A DNA stretch of 64,000 bases from Taudactylus pleione. Taxonomy: Eukaryota; Chordata; Amphibia; Anura; Myobatrachidae. This document shows positions 23,831 through 39,967 of the stretch, one piece after another (the first letter of the stretch is position 1; every line of letters begins with the position of its first letter). The position numbers and the translations under genes were made by a program. Location: NCBI GenBank assembly GCA_031769625.1, contig JAUIMM010002538.1, positions 785,001 to 849,000 of the forward strand. Direction: 5' to 3'. The notes under the pieces are model-generated. The model saw nothing but the letters and a program-made list of their open reading frames with translations, searched no databases and was not told where the DNA came from.

Positions 23831-26800
23831 ATGATACAGATCGTACCATGTGTATGCAGCTTTATCCCGACACTCACATATAGCCAACACCTCTACACAT
23901 CACTGGTGGTACAGATCATACCGTGTGTATGCAGCTTTATCCCCGCACTCACATATAGCCAACACCTGTACATGTCACTGGTGGTACAGATCATACCGTG
24001 TGTATGCAGCTTTATCCCCACACCCACATATAGCCAACACCTCTACACGTCACTGGTGGTACAGATCGTACAGTGTGTATGCAGCTTTATCCCCGCACTC
24101 AGATATAGCCAACACCTCTACACATCACTGGTGGTACAGATCGTACCGTGTGTATGCAGCTTTATCCCCACACTCACATATAGCCAACACCTCTACACGT
24201 CACTGGTGGTACAGTTCATACTGTGTGTATGTAGCATTATCCCGTCACTCACATATAGCCAACACCTCTACACGTCACTGGTGATACAGATCGTACCGCG
24301 TGTATGCAGATTTATCCCCGCACTCACATATAGCCAACAGCTCTACACGTCACTGGTGATACAGATCGTACCGTGTGTATGCAGCTTTATCACCACACTC
24401 ACAAATAGCCAACACCTCTACAAGTCACTGGTGATACAGATGGTACCGTGTGTATGCACCTTTATCCCCACACTCACATATAGCCAACACCTCTACACGT
24501 CACTGGTGGTACAGATCATACTGTGTGAATGCAGCTTTATCCCCACAATCACATATACATATAGCCAACACCTCTACACGTCACTGGTGGTACAGATCAT
24601 ACCGTGTGTATGCAGCTTTATCCCCACACTCACATATAGCCAACACCTCTACATGTCACTGGTGATACAGATCGTACCGTGTGTATGCAGCTTTATCCCC
24701 ACACTCACATATAGCCAATACCTCTACACATCACTGGTGGTAAAGATCGTACCGTGTGTATGCAGCTTTATCCCCAAACTCACATATAGCCAACACCTCT
24801 ACACGTCACTGGCGGTACAGATCGTACTGTGTGTATGCATCTTTATCCCCACAATCACATATAGCCAACACCTCTACACGTCACTGGTGGTACAGATCAT
24901 ACTGTGTGAATGCTGTTTTATCCCCACAATCACATATAGCCAACACCTCTACACAGCACTGGTGGTACAGATGGTACCATGTGTATGCAGCTTTATCCCC
25001 AGACTCACATATACCCAACTCCTCTACACGTCACTGGTGGTACAGATCATACTGTGTGAATGCAGCTTTATCCCCACAATAACATATAGCCAACACCTCT
25101 ACACGTCACTGGTGGTACAGATCATACTGTGTGAATGCAGCTTTATCCCCACAATCACATATAGCCAACACCTCTACACGTCACTGGTGGTACAGATCAT
25201 ACTGGGTGTATGCAGCTTTATCACCACACTCACATATAGCCAACAACTCTACACGTCACTGGTGGTACAGTTCATACTGAGTTTATGTAGCATTATCCCC
25301 GCTCTCACATATAGCCAACACCTCTACACGTCACTGGTGGTACAGATTGTACTGTGTGTATGCAGCTTTATCCCCGCACTCACATATAGCCAACACCTCT
25401 ACACGTCACTGGTGGTACAGATCATACCGTGTGTATGCAGCTTTATCCCCGCACTCACATATAGCCAACACCTGTACATGTCACTAGTGGTACAGATCAT
25501 ACCGTGTGTATGCAGCTTTATCCCCACACCCATATATAGCCAACACCTCTACACGTCACTGTTGGTACAGATCGTACTGTGTGTATGCAGCTTTATCCCC
25601 GCACTCACATATAGCTAACACTTGTACATGTCACTGGTGGTACAGATCATACCGTGTGTATGCAGCTTTATCCCCACACTCACATATAGCCAACACCTCT
25701 ACACGTCCCTGGTGGTACAGATAATACCATGTGTATGCAGCTTTATCCCGCACTCACATATAGCCAACACCTCTACACGTCCCTGGTGGTACAGATCATA
25801 CCATGTGTATGCAGCTTTATCCCCACACTCACATATAGCCAACACCTCTACACGTCACTGGTGGTACAGATCATACCATGTGTATGCAGCTTTATCCCCG
25901 CACTCACATATAGCCAACTCCTCTACACATCACTGGTGGTACAGATCATACCGTGTGTATGCAGCTTTATCCCCGCACTCACATATAGCCAACGCCTCTA
26001 CAAGTTACTGGTGGTACAGATCATATCGTGTGTATGCAGCTTTATCCTCGCAATCACATATAGCCAACACCTCTACACGTCACTGGTGGTATAGATCATA
26101 CCGTGTGCATGCAGCTTTATCCCCGCACCCACATATAGCCAACACCTCTACACATCACTGGTGGTACAGATGGTACTGTGTGTATCCAGCTTTATCCCCA
26201 CACTCACATATAGCCAACACCTCTACATGTCACTGGTGGTACAGATCGTACCGTGTGTATGCAGCTTTATCCCCGCACCCACATACAGCCAACACCTCTA
26301 CACGTCACTGGTGGTACAGATCATACTGTGTGTATGCAGCTTTATCCCCACACTCACTTATAACCAACACCTCTACACATCACTGGTGATACAGATCATA
26401 CCGTGTGTATGCAGCTTTATCCCCGCACTCACATATAGCCAACACCTCTACAAGTTACTGGTGGTACAGATCATATCGTGTGTATGCAGCTTTATCCTCG
26501 CAATCACATATAGCCAACACCTCTACACGTCACTGGTGGTATAGATCATAAAGTGTGCATGCAGCTTTATCCCCGCACCCACATGTAGCCAACACCTCTA
26601 CACATCACTGGTGGTACAGATGGTACTGTGTGTATGCAGCTTTATCCCCACACTCACTTATAACCAACACCTCTACACATCACTGGTGATACAGATCATA
26701 CCGTGTGTATGCAGCTTTATCCCCGCACTCACATATAGCCAACACCTCTGCAAGTCACTGGTGGTACAGATCATACCGTGTGTATGCAGCTTTATCCCCA

Positions 26801-28650
26801 CAATCACATATAGCCAACACCTCTACACGTCACTGGTGGTACAGATCATACTGTGTGTATATAGCTTTTTCCCCACACTCACATATAGCCAACACCTCTA
26901 CACGTCACTGGTGGTACAGATCATACCGTGTGTATGCAGCTTTATCCCCACACTCACATATAGCCAACACCTCTACACGTCACTGGTGATACAGATCGTG
27001 CCGTGTGTATGCAGCTTTATCCCCACACTCACATATAGCCAATACCTCTACACATCACTGGTGGTAAAGATCGTACCGTGTGTATGCAGCTTTATCCCCA
27101 CACTCACATATAGCCAACACCTCTACACGTCACTGGCGGTACAGATCGTACTGTGTGTATGCATCTTTATACCCACAATCACATATAGCCAACACCTCTA
27201 CATGTCACTGGTGGTACAGATCATACTGTGTGTATGTAGCATTATCCCGGCACTCACATATAGCAAACACCTCTACACGTCACTGGTGATACAGATCGTA
27301 CCGTGTGTATGCAGATTTATCCCCGCACTCACATATAGCCAACAGCTCTACACGTCACTGGTGGTAAAGATCGTACCGTCTGTATGCAGCTTTATCCCCG
27401 CAACCACATATAGCCAACACCTCTACACATCACTGGTGGTACAGATCGTACTGTGTGTATATAACTTTATCCCCACACTCACATATAGCCAACACCTCTA
27501 TACGTCACTGGTGGTACAGATCATATGGTGTGTATGCAGCTTTATCCCCGCACTCACATATAGCCAACAGCTCTACACATCACTGGTGGTACAGATGGTA
27601 CCGTGTGTATGCAGCTATATCCCCTCACCCGAAAATTGCCTACACCTCTACACATCACTGGTGCTACAGATGGTACCATGTGTATGCAGCTTTATCCCCG
27701 CACCCACATAGAGCCAACACCTCTACACATCACTGGTGGTACAGATGGTACCGTGTACATGCAGCTTTATCCCCGCACCCACATATAGCCAACACCTCTA
27801 CGCGTCACTCGTGGTACAGATCATGCTGTGTGTATGCAGCCTTATCCCCACACTCACATACAGCCAACAACTCTACACGTCACTGATGGTACAGATCATA
27901 CCGTGTGTATGCAGCTTTATCCCCACTCTCACATATAGCCAACACCTCTACACGTCACTGGTGGTACAGATCATACTGTGTGTATAGAGGTTTATCCCCA
28001 CACTCACATATAGCCAACACCTCTACACGTCACTGGTGGTACAGATCATACTGTGTGAATGCAGCTTTATCCCCGCACTCACATTTAGCCAACACCTCTA
28101 CTCATCACTGGTGGTACAGATCAAACCATGTGTATGCAGCTTTATCCCCGAACTCACATATAGCCAACACCTCTACACGTCACTGATGATACAGATCGTA
28201 CCGTGTGTATGCAGCTTTATCCCGACACTCACATATAGCCAACACCTCTACAAGTCACTGGTGATACAGATCTTACCATGTGTATGCAGCTTTATCCCCG
28301 CACTCACATATAGCCAACACCTCTACACATCACTGGTGGTACAGATCATACCGTGTGTATGCAGCTTTATCCCCGCACTCACATATAGCCAACACCTCTA
28401 CACATCACTGGTGGTACAGATCGTACCTTGTGTATGCAGCTTTATCCCCACACTCACATTAAGCCAACACCTCTACACGTCACTGGTGGTACAGTTCATA
28501 CTGTGTGTATGTAGCATTATCCCGGCACTCACATATAGCCAACACCTCTACACGTCACTGGTGATACAGATCGTACCGCGTGTATGCAGATTTATCCCCG
28601 CACTCACATATAGCCAACAGCTCTACACGTCACTGGTGATACAGATCGTA
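23831..28650. repeat. Rearranged intervening block of the 75-mer array (about 4.8 kb)
   Basis: This stretch lies between the two large copies and is a shuffled version of them. About 24.45-26.1 kb follows the variant order of 20.5-22.1 kb (offset about 4,055 bp). Then 26.16-28.03 kb follows 18.88-20.5 kb (offset 7,285, then 7,510 bp). The second offset is 10 bp off a whole number of units. That fits two 6-bp insertions (near 20575 and 24553) and two single-base deletions (near 23447 and 25749) lying between the compared points. Confidence 0.75.
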
Positions 28651-31600
28651 CCGTGTGTATCCAGCTTTATCCCCACACTCACATATAGCCAACACCTCTA
28701 CATGTCACTGGTGGTACAGATGGTACCGTGTGTATGCAGCTTTATCTCCACTCTCACATATAGCCAACACCTCTACATGTCAATGGTGGTACAGATCGTA
28801 CCATGTGTATGCAGCTTTTTCCCCGCACCCACATATAGCCAACACCTCTACACGTCACTGGTGGTACAGATCATACTGTGTGTATGCAGCTTTATCCCCA
28901 CACTCACTTATAGCCAACACCTCTACACATCACTGGTGATACAGATCATACCGTGTGTATGCAGCTTTATCCCCGCACTCACATATAGCCAACACCTCTA
29001 CACGTCACTGGAGGTACAGATCATACTGTGTGTATGCAGCTTTATCCCCACAATCACATATAGCCAACACCTCTACACGTCACTGGTGGTACAGATCATA
29101 CTGTGTGTATATAGCTTTATCCCCGCACTCACATATAGCCAACACCTCTACACGTCACTGGTGGTACAGTTCATACTGTGTGTATGTAGCATTATCCCGG
29201 CACTCACATATAGCCAACACCTCTACACGTCACTGGTGATACAGATCGTACCGTGTGTATGCAGATTTATCCCCGCACTCACATATAGCCAACAGCTCTA
29301 CACATCACTGGTGGTTCAGATCGTACCGTCTGTATGCAGCTTTATCCCAGCAACCACATATAGCCAACACCTCTACACATCACTGGTGGTACAGATCATA
29401 CTGTTTGTATATAGCTTTATCCCCGCACTCACATATAGCCAACACCTCTTTAAGTCACTGGTGGTACAGATCATATGGTGTGTATGCAGCTTTATCCCCG
29501 CACTCACATATAGGCAACAGCTCTACACATCACTGGTGGTACAGATGGTACCGTGTGTATGCAGCTATATCCCCTCACCCGATTATTGCCTACACCTCTA
29601 CACATCACTGGTGGTATAGATCATACCGTGTGCATGCAGCTTTATCCCCGCACCCACATATAGCCAACACCTCTACACATCACTGGTGGTACAGATGGTA
29701 CTGTGTGTATCCAGCTTTATCCCCACACTCACATATAGCCAACACCTCTACATGTCACTGGTGGTACAGATGGTACCGTGTGTATGCAGCTTTATCTCCA
29801 CTCTCACATATAGCCAACACCTCTACATGTCACTGGTGCTACAGATGGTACCATGTGTATGCAGCTTTATCCCCGCACCCACATAGAGCCAACACCTCTA
29901 CACATCACTGGTGGTACAGATGGTACCGTGTACATGCAGCTTTATCCCCGTACCCACATATAGCCAACACCTCTACACATCACTCGTGGTACAGATCATA
30001 CTGTGTGTATGCAGCTTTATCCCCACACTCACATACAGCCAACAACTCTACACGTCACTGGTGGTACAGATCATACCGTGTGTATGCAGCTTTATCCCCA
30101 CTCTCACATATAGCCAACACCTCTACACGTCACTGGTGGTACAGATCATACTGTGTGTATATAGCTTTATCCCCACACTCACATATAGCCAACACCTCTA
30201 CACGTCACTGGTGGTACAGATCATACTGTGTGAATGCAGCTTTATCCCCACACTCACATATACCCAACACCTATACTCATCACTGGTGGTACTGATCAAA
30301 CCATGTGTATGCAGATTTATCCCCGAACTCACATAGAGCCAATACCTCTACACGTCACTGATGATACAGATCGTACCATGTGTATGCAGCTTTATCCCGA
30401 CACTCACATATAGCCAACACCTCTACACGTCACTGGTGATACAGATCGTACTGTGTGTATGCACCTTTATCCCCACACTCACATATAGCCAACACCTCTA
30501 CACGTCACTGGTGGTACAGATCATATTGTGTGAATGCAGCTTTATCCTGACAATCACATATAGCCAACACCTCTACACATCACTGGTGGTACAGATCATA
30601 CCGTGTGTATGCAGCTTTATCCCCGCACTCACATATAGCCAACACCTCTACACATTACTGGTGGTAAAGATCGTACCGTGTGTATGCAGCTTTATCCCCA
30701 CACTCACATATAGCCAACACCTCTACACGTCACTGGCGGTACAGATCGTACTGTGTGATGCATCTTTATCCCCACAATCACATATAGCCAACACCTCTAC
30801 ACGTCACTGGTGGTACAGATCATACTGTGTGAATGAAGCTTGATCCCCACAATCACATATAGCCAACACCTCTACACAGCACTGGTGGTACAGATGGTAC
30901 CATGTGTATGCAGCTTTATCCCCAGACTCACATATACCCAACTCCTCTACAAGTCACTGGTGGTACAGATCATACTGTGTGAATGCAGCTTTATCCCCAG
31001 AATAACATATAGCCAACACCTCTACAAGTCACTGGTGGTACAGATCATACTGTGTGTATGCAGCTGTATCCCCACACTCACATATAGCCAACACCTCTAC
31101 ACGTCACTGGTGGTACAGTTCATACTGTGTGTATGTAGCATTATCCCCGCACTCACATATAGCCAACACCTCTACACGTCACTGGTGGTACAGATTGTAC
31201 TGTGTGTATGCAGCTTTATCCCCACACTCACATGTAGCCATCACCTCTACAAGTCACTGGTGGTACAGATCATATCGTGTGTATGCAGCTTTATCCCCGC
31301 AATCACATATAGCCAACACCTCTACACGTCGCTGGTGGTATAGATCGTACCGTGTGCATGCAGCTTTATCCCCGCACCCACATATAGCCAACAGCTCTAC
31401 ACATCACTGGTGGTACAGAAGGTACCGTGTGTATGCAGCTTTATCCCCACACTCACATATAGTCAACAACTCTACACGTCACTGGTGGTACAGATGGTAC
31501 CGTGTGTATGCAGCTTTATCCCCACTCTCACATATAGCCAACACCTCTACATGTCACTGGTGGTACAGATCGTACCATGTGTATGCAGCTTTATCCCCAC

Positions 31601-34600
31601 ACCCACATATAGCCAACACCTCTACACGTCACTGGTGGTACAGATCATACTGTGTGTATGCAGCTTTATCCCCACACTCACTTATAGCCGACACCTCTAC
31701 ACGTCACTGGTGATACAGATCATACCGTGTGTATGCAGCTTTATCCCCGCACTCACATATAGCCAACACCTCTACAAGTCACTGGTGGTACAGATCACAC
31801 CGTTTGTATGCAGCTTTATCCCCGCAATCACATATAGCCAACACCTCTACACGTCACTGGTGGTACAGATCGTACTGTGTGTATATAGCTTTATCCCCAC
31901 ACTCACATATAGCCAGCACCTCTACATGTCACTGGTGGTACAGACCATACCGTGTGTATGCAGCTTTATCCCCGCAATCACATATAGCCAACACCTCTAC
32001 ACGTCACTGGTTGTAAAGATTGTACTGTGTGTATGCAGCTTTATCCCCACAATCACATATAGCCAACACCTCTACACGTTACTGGTGGTACAGATCATAC
32101 TGTGTGTATGTGTATGCAGCTTTATCCCCACAATCACATATAGCCAACACCTCTACATGTTACTGGTGGTACAGATCGTACCGTGTGTATGCAGCTTTAT
32201 CCCCACACTCACATATAGCCAACACCTCTACAAGTCACTGGTGGTACAGATCGTACCGTGTGTATGCAGCTTTATCCCCACACTCACATTTAGCCAACAC
32301 CTCTACACATCACTGGTGATACAGATCATACTGTGTGTATGCAGCTTTATCCCCACACTCACATATAGCCAACACCTCTATACATCACTGGTGATACAGA
32401 TCGTACTGTGTGTATGCAGCTTTATCCCCACACTCACATATAGCCAACACCTCTACACGTCACTGAAAGTACAGTTCGTACCGTGTGTATGCAGCTTTAT
32501 CCCTACAATCACATATAGCCAACACCTCTACACGTCACTGGTGGTACAGATCTTACCGTGTGTATGCAGCTTTATCCGCAAACTCACATATAGCCAACAC
32601 CTCTACACCTCACTGGTGATACAGATCGTACCGTGTGTATGCAGCTTTATCCCCACACTCACATATAGCCAACACCTCTACACGTCACTGGCGGTACAGA
32701 TCGTACTGTGTGTATGCATCTTTATCCCCACAATCACATATAGCCAACACCTCTACACGTCACTGGTCGTACAGATCATACTGTGTGAATGCAGCTTTAT
32801 CCCCACAATCACATATAGCCAACACATCTACACAGCACTGGTGGTACAGATCATACTGTGTGTATGCAGCTTTATCCCCAGACTCACATATAGCCAACAA
32901 CTCTACACGTCACTGGTGGTACAGATCATACTGTGTGTATGCAGCTTTATCCCCACACTCACATACAGCCAACACCTCTACACGTCACTGGTGGTACAGA
33001 TCATACCGGGTGTATGCAGCTTTATCCCCGCACTAACATATAGCCAACACCTCTACACATCACTGGTGGTACAGATTGTACTGTGTGTATGCAGCTTTAT
33101 CCCCACACTCACATATAGCCAACACCTCTACACGTCACTGGTGGTACAGATCATACCATGTGTATGCAGCTTTATCCACACACTCACATATAGCCAAGAC
33201 CTCTACACATCCCTGGTGGTACAGATCATACCATGTGTATGCAGATTTATCCCCGCACTCACATATAGCCAACACCTGTACATGTCACTGGTGGTACAGA
33301 TCATACCATGTGTATGCAGCTTTATCCCCACACTCACATATAGCTAACACCTCTACACGTCACTGGTGCTACAGATCATACCGTGTGTATGCAGCTTTAT
33401 CCCCACACTCACATATAGCCAACACCTCTACAAGTCACTGGTGATACAGATCATACTGTGTGTATGCAGCTTTATCCCCACACTCACATATAGCCAACAC
33501 CTCTATACATCACTGGTGATACAGATCGTACTGTGTATGCAGCTTTATCCCCACACTCACATATAGCCAACACCTCTACACGTCACTGAAAGTACAGTTC
33601 GTACCATGTGTATGCAGCTTTATCCCTACAATCACATATAGCCAACACCTCTACACGTCACTGGTGGTACAGATCTTACCGTGTGTATGCAGCTTTATCC
33701 GCAAACTCACATATAGCCAACACCTCTACACCTCACTGGTGATACAGATCGTACCGTGTGTATGCAGCTTTATCCCCACACTCACATATAGCCAACACCT
33801 CTACACATCACTGGTGGTAAAGATCGTACCATGTGTATGCAGCTTTATCCCCACACTCACATATAGCCAACACCTCTACACGTCACTGGCGGTACAGATC
33901 GTACTGTGTGTATGCATCTTTATCCCCACAATCACATATAGCCAACACCTCTACACGTCACTGGTCGTACAGATCATACTGTGTGAATGCAGCTTTATCC
34001 CCACAATCACATATAGCCAACACATCTACACAGCACTGGTGGTACAGATCATACTGTGTGTATGCAGCTTTATCCCCAGACTCACATATAGCCAACAACT
34101 CTACACGTCACTGGTGGTACAGATCATACTGTGTGTATGCAGCTTTATCCCCGCACTCACATACAGCCAACACCTCTACACGTCACTGGTGGTACAGATC
34201 ATACCGGGTGTATGCAGCTTTATCCCCGCACTAACATATAGCCAACACCTCTACACATCACTGGTGGTACAGATTGTACTGTGTGTATGCAGCTTTATCC
34301 CCACACTCACATATAGCCAACACCTCTACACGTCACTGGTGGTACAGATCATACCATGTGTATGCAGCTTTATCCACACACTCACATATAGCCAAGACCT
34401 CTACACATCCCTGGTGGTACAGATCATACCATGTGTATGCAGATTTATCCCCGCACTCACATATAGCCAACACCTGTACATGTCACTGGTGGTACAGATC
34501 ATACCATGTGTATGCAGCTTTATCCCCACACTCACATATAGCTAACACCTCTACACGTCACTGGTGGTACAGATCATACTGTGTGTATGCAGCTTTATCC

Positions 34601-37600
34601 CCACACTCACATATAGCCAACACCTGTACAAGTCACTGGTGATACAGATCATACTGTGTGTATGCAGCTTTATCCCCGCACTCACATATAGCCAACACCT
34701 CTACACGTCACTGGTGGAACAGATCATACCGTGTGTATGCAGCTTTAGCCCCGCACTCACATATAGCCAACGCCTCTACAAGTCACTGGTGGTACAGATC
34801 ATATCGTGTGTATGCAGCTTTATCCTCGCAATCACATATAGCCAACACCTCTACACGTCACTGGTGGTATAGATCATACCGTGTGCATGCAGCTTTATCC
34901 CCGCACCCACATATAGCCAACACCTCTACACATCACTGGTGGTACAGATGGTACTGTGTGTATCCAGCTTTATTCCCACACTCACATATAGCCAACACCT
35001 CTACATGTCACTGGTCGTACAGACCGTACCGTGTGTATGCAGCTTTATCCCCGCACCCACATACAGCCAACACCTCTACACGTCACTGGTGGTACATATC
35101 ATACTGTGTGTATGCAGCTTTATCCCCACACTCACTTATAACCAACACCTCTACACATCACTGGTGATACAGATCATACCGTGTGTATGCAGCTTTATCC
35201 CCGCACTCACATATAGCCAACACCTCTGCAAGTCACTGGTGGTACAGATCATACCGTGTGTATGCAGCTTTATCCCCACAATCACATATAGCCAACACCT
35301 CTACACGTCACTGGTGGTACAGATCATACCGTGTGTATATAGCTTTATCCCCGCACTCACATATAGCCAACACCTCTACACGTCACTGGTGGTACAGATC
35401 ATACCGTGTGTATGCAGCTTTATCCCCACACTCACATATAGCCAACACCTCTACACGTCACTGGTGATACAGATCGTGCCGTGTGTATGCAGCTTTATCC
35501 CCACACTCACATATAGCCAATACCTCTACACATCACTGGTGGTAAAGATCGTACCGTGTGTATGCAGCTTTATCCCCACACTCACATATAGCCAACACCT
35601 CTACACGTCACTGGTGGTACAGATCGTACTGTGTGTATGCATCTTTATACCCACAATCATATATAGCCAACACCTCTACATGTCACTGGTGGTACAGATC
35701 ATACTGTGTGTATATAGCTTTATCCCCACACTCACATATAGCCAACACCTCTTCACGTCACTGGTGGTACAGTTCATACTGTGTGTATGTAGCATTATCC
35801 CGGCACTCACATATAGCAAACACCTCTACACGTCACTGGTGATACAGATCGTACCGTGTGTATGCAGATTTATCCCCGCACTCACATATAGCCAACAGCT
35901 CTACACGTCACTGGTGGTACAGATCGTACCGTCTGTATGCAGCTTTATCCCCGCAACCACATATAGCCAACACCTCTACACATCACTGGTGGTACAGATC
36001 GTACTGTGTGTATATAGCTTTATCCCCGCACTCACATATAGCGAACACCTCTATACGTCACTGGTGGTACAGATCATATGGTGTGTATGCAGCTTTATCC
36101 CCGCACTCACATATAGCCAACAGCTCTACACATCACTGGTGGTACAGATGGTACCGTGTGTATGCAGCTATATCCACTCACCCGAAAATTGCCTACACCT
36201 CTACACATCACTGGTGCTACAGATGGTACCATGTGTATGCAGCTTTATCCCCGCACCCACATAGAGCCAACACCTCTACACATCACTGGTGGTACAGATG
36301 GTACCGTGTACATGCAGCTTTATCCCCGCACCCACATATAGCCAGCACCTCTACGCGTCACTCGTGGTACAGATCATGCTGTGTGTATGCAGCCTTATCC
36401 CCACACTCACATACAGCCAACAACTCTACACGTCACTGATGGTACAGATCATACCGTGTGTATGCAGCTTTATCCCCACTCTCACATATAGCCAACACCT
36501 CTACACGTCACTGGTGGTACAGATCATCCTGTGTGTATAGAGGTTTATCCCCACACTCACATATAGCCAACACCTCTACACGTCACTGGTGGTACAGATC
36601 ATACTGTGTGAATGCAGCTTTATCCCCACAATCACATATACATATAGCCAACACCTCTACACGTCACTGGTGGTACAGATCATACCGTGTGTATGCACCT
36701 TTATCCCCACACTCACATATAGCCAACACCTCTACACGTCACTGGTGATACAGATCGTACCGTGTGTATGCAGCTTTATCCCCACACTCACATATAGCCA
36801 ATACCTCTACACATCACTGGTGGTAAAGATCGTACCGTGTGTATGCAGCTTTTTCCCCAAACTCACATAAAGCCAACACCTCTACACGTCACTGGCGGTA
36901 CAGATCGTACTGTGTGTATGCATCTTTATCCCCACAATCACATATAGCCAACACCTCTACACGTCACTGGTGGTACAGATCATACTGTGTGAATGCTGTT
37001 TTATCCCCACAATCACATATAGCCAACACCTCTACACAGCACTGGTGGTACAGATGGTACCATGTGTATGCAGCTTTATCCCCAGACTCACATATACCCA
37101 ACTCCTCTACACGTCACTGGTGGTACAGATCATACTGTGTGAATGCAGCTTTATCCCCACAATAACATATAGCCAACACCTCTACACGTCACTGGTGGTA
37201 CAGATCATACTGTGTGAATGCAGCTTTATCCCCACAATCACTTATAGCCAACACCTCTACACGTCACTGGTGGTACAGATCATACTGGGTGTATGCAGCT
37301 TTATCACCACACTCACATATAGCCAACAACTCTACACGTCACTGGTGGTACAGTTCATACTGTGTTTATGTAGCATTATCCCCGCTCTCACATATAGCCA
37401 ACACCTCTACACGTCACTGTTGGTACAGATTGTACTGTGTGTATGCAGCTTTATCCCCGCACTCACATATAGCCAACACCTCTACACGTCACTGGTGGTA
37501 CAGATCATACCGTGTGTATGCAGCTTTATCCCCGCACTCACATATAGCCAACACCTGTACATGTCACTGGTGGTACAGATCATACCGTGTGTATGCAGCT

Positions 37601-39967
37601 TTATCCCCACACCCACATATAGCCAACACCTCTACACGTCACTGGTGGTACAGATCGTACTGTGTGTACGCAGCTTTATCCCCGCACTCACATATAGCCA
37701 ACACTTGTACATGTCACTGGTGGTACTGATCATACCGTGTGTATGCAGCTTTATCCCCACACTCACATATAGCCAACACCTCTACACGTCCCTGGTGGTA
37801 CAGATAATACCATGTGTATGCAGCTTTATCCCCGCACTCACATATAGCCAACACCTCTACACGTCCCTGGTGGTACAGATCATACCATGTGTATGCAGCT
37901 TTATCCCCACACTCACATATAGCCAACACCTCTACACGTCACTGGTGGTACAGATCATACCGTGTGTATGCAGCTTTATCCCCGCACTCACATATAGCCA
38001 ACTCCTCTACACATCACTGGTGGTACAGATCATACCGTGTGTATGCAGCTTTATCCCCGCACTCACATATAGCCAACGCCTCTACAAGTTACTGGTGGTA
38101 CAGATCATATCGTGTGTATGCAGCTTTATCCTCGCAATCACATATAGCCAACACCTCTACAAGTCACTGGTGGTATAGATCATACCGTGTGCATGCAGCT
38201 TTATCCCCGCACCCACATATAGCCAACACCTCTACACATCACTGGTGGTACAGATGGTACTGTGTGTATCCAGCTTTATCCCCACACTCACATATAGCCA
38301 ACACCTCTACATGTCACTGGTGGTACAGATGGTACCGTGTGTATGCAGCTTTATCTCCACTCTCACATATAGCCAACACCTCTACATGTCACTGGTGGTA
38401 CAGATCGTACCATGTGTATGCAGCTTTTTCCCCGCACCCACATATAGCCAACACCTCTACACGTCACTGGTGGTACAGATCATACTGTGTGTATGCAGCT
38501 TTATCCCCACACTCACTTATAGCCAACACCTCTACACATCACTGGTGATACAGATCATACCGTGTGTATGCAGCTTTATCCCCGCACTCACATATAGCCA
38601 ACACCTCTACACGTCACTGGAGGTACAGATCATACTGTGTGTATGCAGCTTTATCCCCACAATCACATATAGCCAACACCTCTACACGTCACTGGTGGTA
38701 CAGATCATACTGTGTGTATATAGCTTTATCCCCGCACTCACATATAGCCAACACCTCTACACGTCACTGGTGGTACAGTTCATACTGTGTGTATGTAGCA
38801 TTATCCCGGCACTCACATATAGCCAACACCTCTACACGTCACTGGTGATACAGATCGTACCGTGTGTATGCAGATTTATCCCCGCACTCACATATAGCCA
38901 ACAGCTCTACACGTCACTGGTGGTTCAGATCGTACCGTCTGTATGCAGCTTTATCCCAGCAACCACATATAGCCAACACCTCTACACATCACTGGTGGTA
39001 CAGATCGTACTGTTTGTATATAGCTTTATCCCCGCACTCACATATAGCCAACACCTCTTTACGTCACTGGTGGTACAGATCATATGGTGTGTATGCAGCT
39101 TTATCCCCGCACTCACATATAGCCAACAGCTCTACACATCACTGGTGGTACAGATGGTACCGTGTGTATGCAGCTATATCCCCTCACCCGATTATTGCCT
39201 ACACCTCTACACATCATTGGTGGTATAGATCATACCGTGTGCATGCAGCTTTATCCCCGCACCCTCATATAGCCAACACCTCTACACATCACTGGTGGTA
39301 CAGATGGTACTGTGTGTATCCAGCTTTATCCCCACACTCACATATAGCCAACACCTCTACATGTCACTGGTGGTACAGATGGTACCGTGTGTATGCAGCT
39401 TTATCTCCACTCTCACATATAGCCAACACCTCTACATGTCACTGGTGCTACAGATGGTACCATGTGTATGCAGCTTTATCCCCGCACCCACATAGAGCCA
39501 ACACCTCTACACATCACTGGTGGTACAGATGGTACCGTGTACATGCAGCTTTATCCCCGTACCCACATATAGCCAACACCTCTACACTCACTCGTGGTAC
39601 AGATCATACTGTGTGTATGCAGCTTTATCCCCACACTCACATACAGCCAACAACTCTACACGTCACTGGTGGTACAGATCATACCGTGTGTATGCAGCTT
39701 TATCCCCACTCTCACATATAGCCAACACCTCTACACGTCACTGGTGGTACAGATCATACTGTGTGTATATAGCTTTATCCCCACACTCACATATACCCAA
39801 CACCTCTACACGTCACTGGTGGTACAGATCATACTGTGTGAATGCAGCTTATCCCCACACTCACATATACCCAACACCTCTACTCATCACTGGTGGTACA
39901 GATCAAACCATGTGTATGCAGCTTTATCCCCGAACTCACATAGAGCCAACACCTCTACACGTCACTG
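28650..39967. repeat. Large higher-order block, copy 2 (about 11.3 kb)
   Basis: Near-identical counterpart of 12430-23830. Differences are single-unit gains and losses (an extra unit near 31030, a lost unit near 31950, and one fewer GCAGCTTTAGCCCCGCACTC unit near 34740) and scattered base changes. It also carries a 1.2-kb tandem duplication (32.4-34.7 kb), spaced 1,198 bp because CTGTGTATGC near 33533 has lost two bases. Confidence 0.85.
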
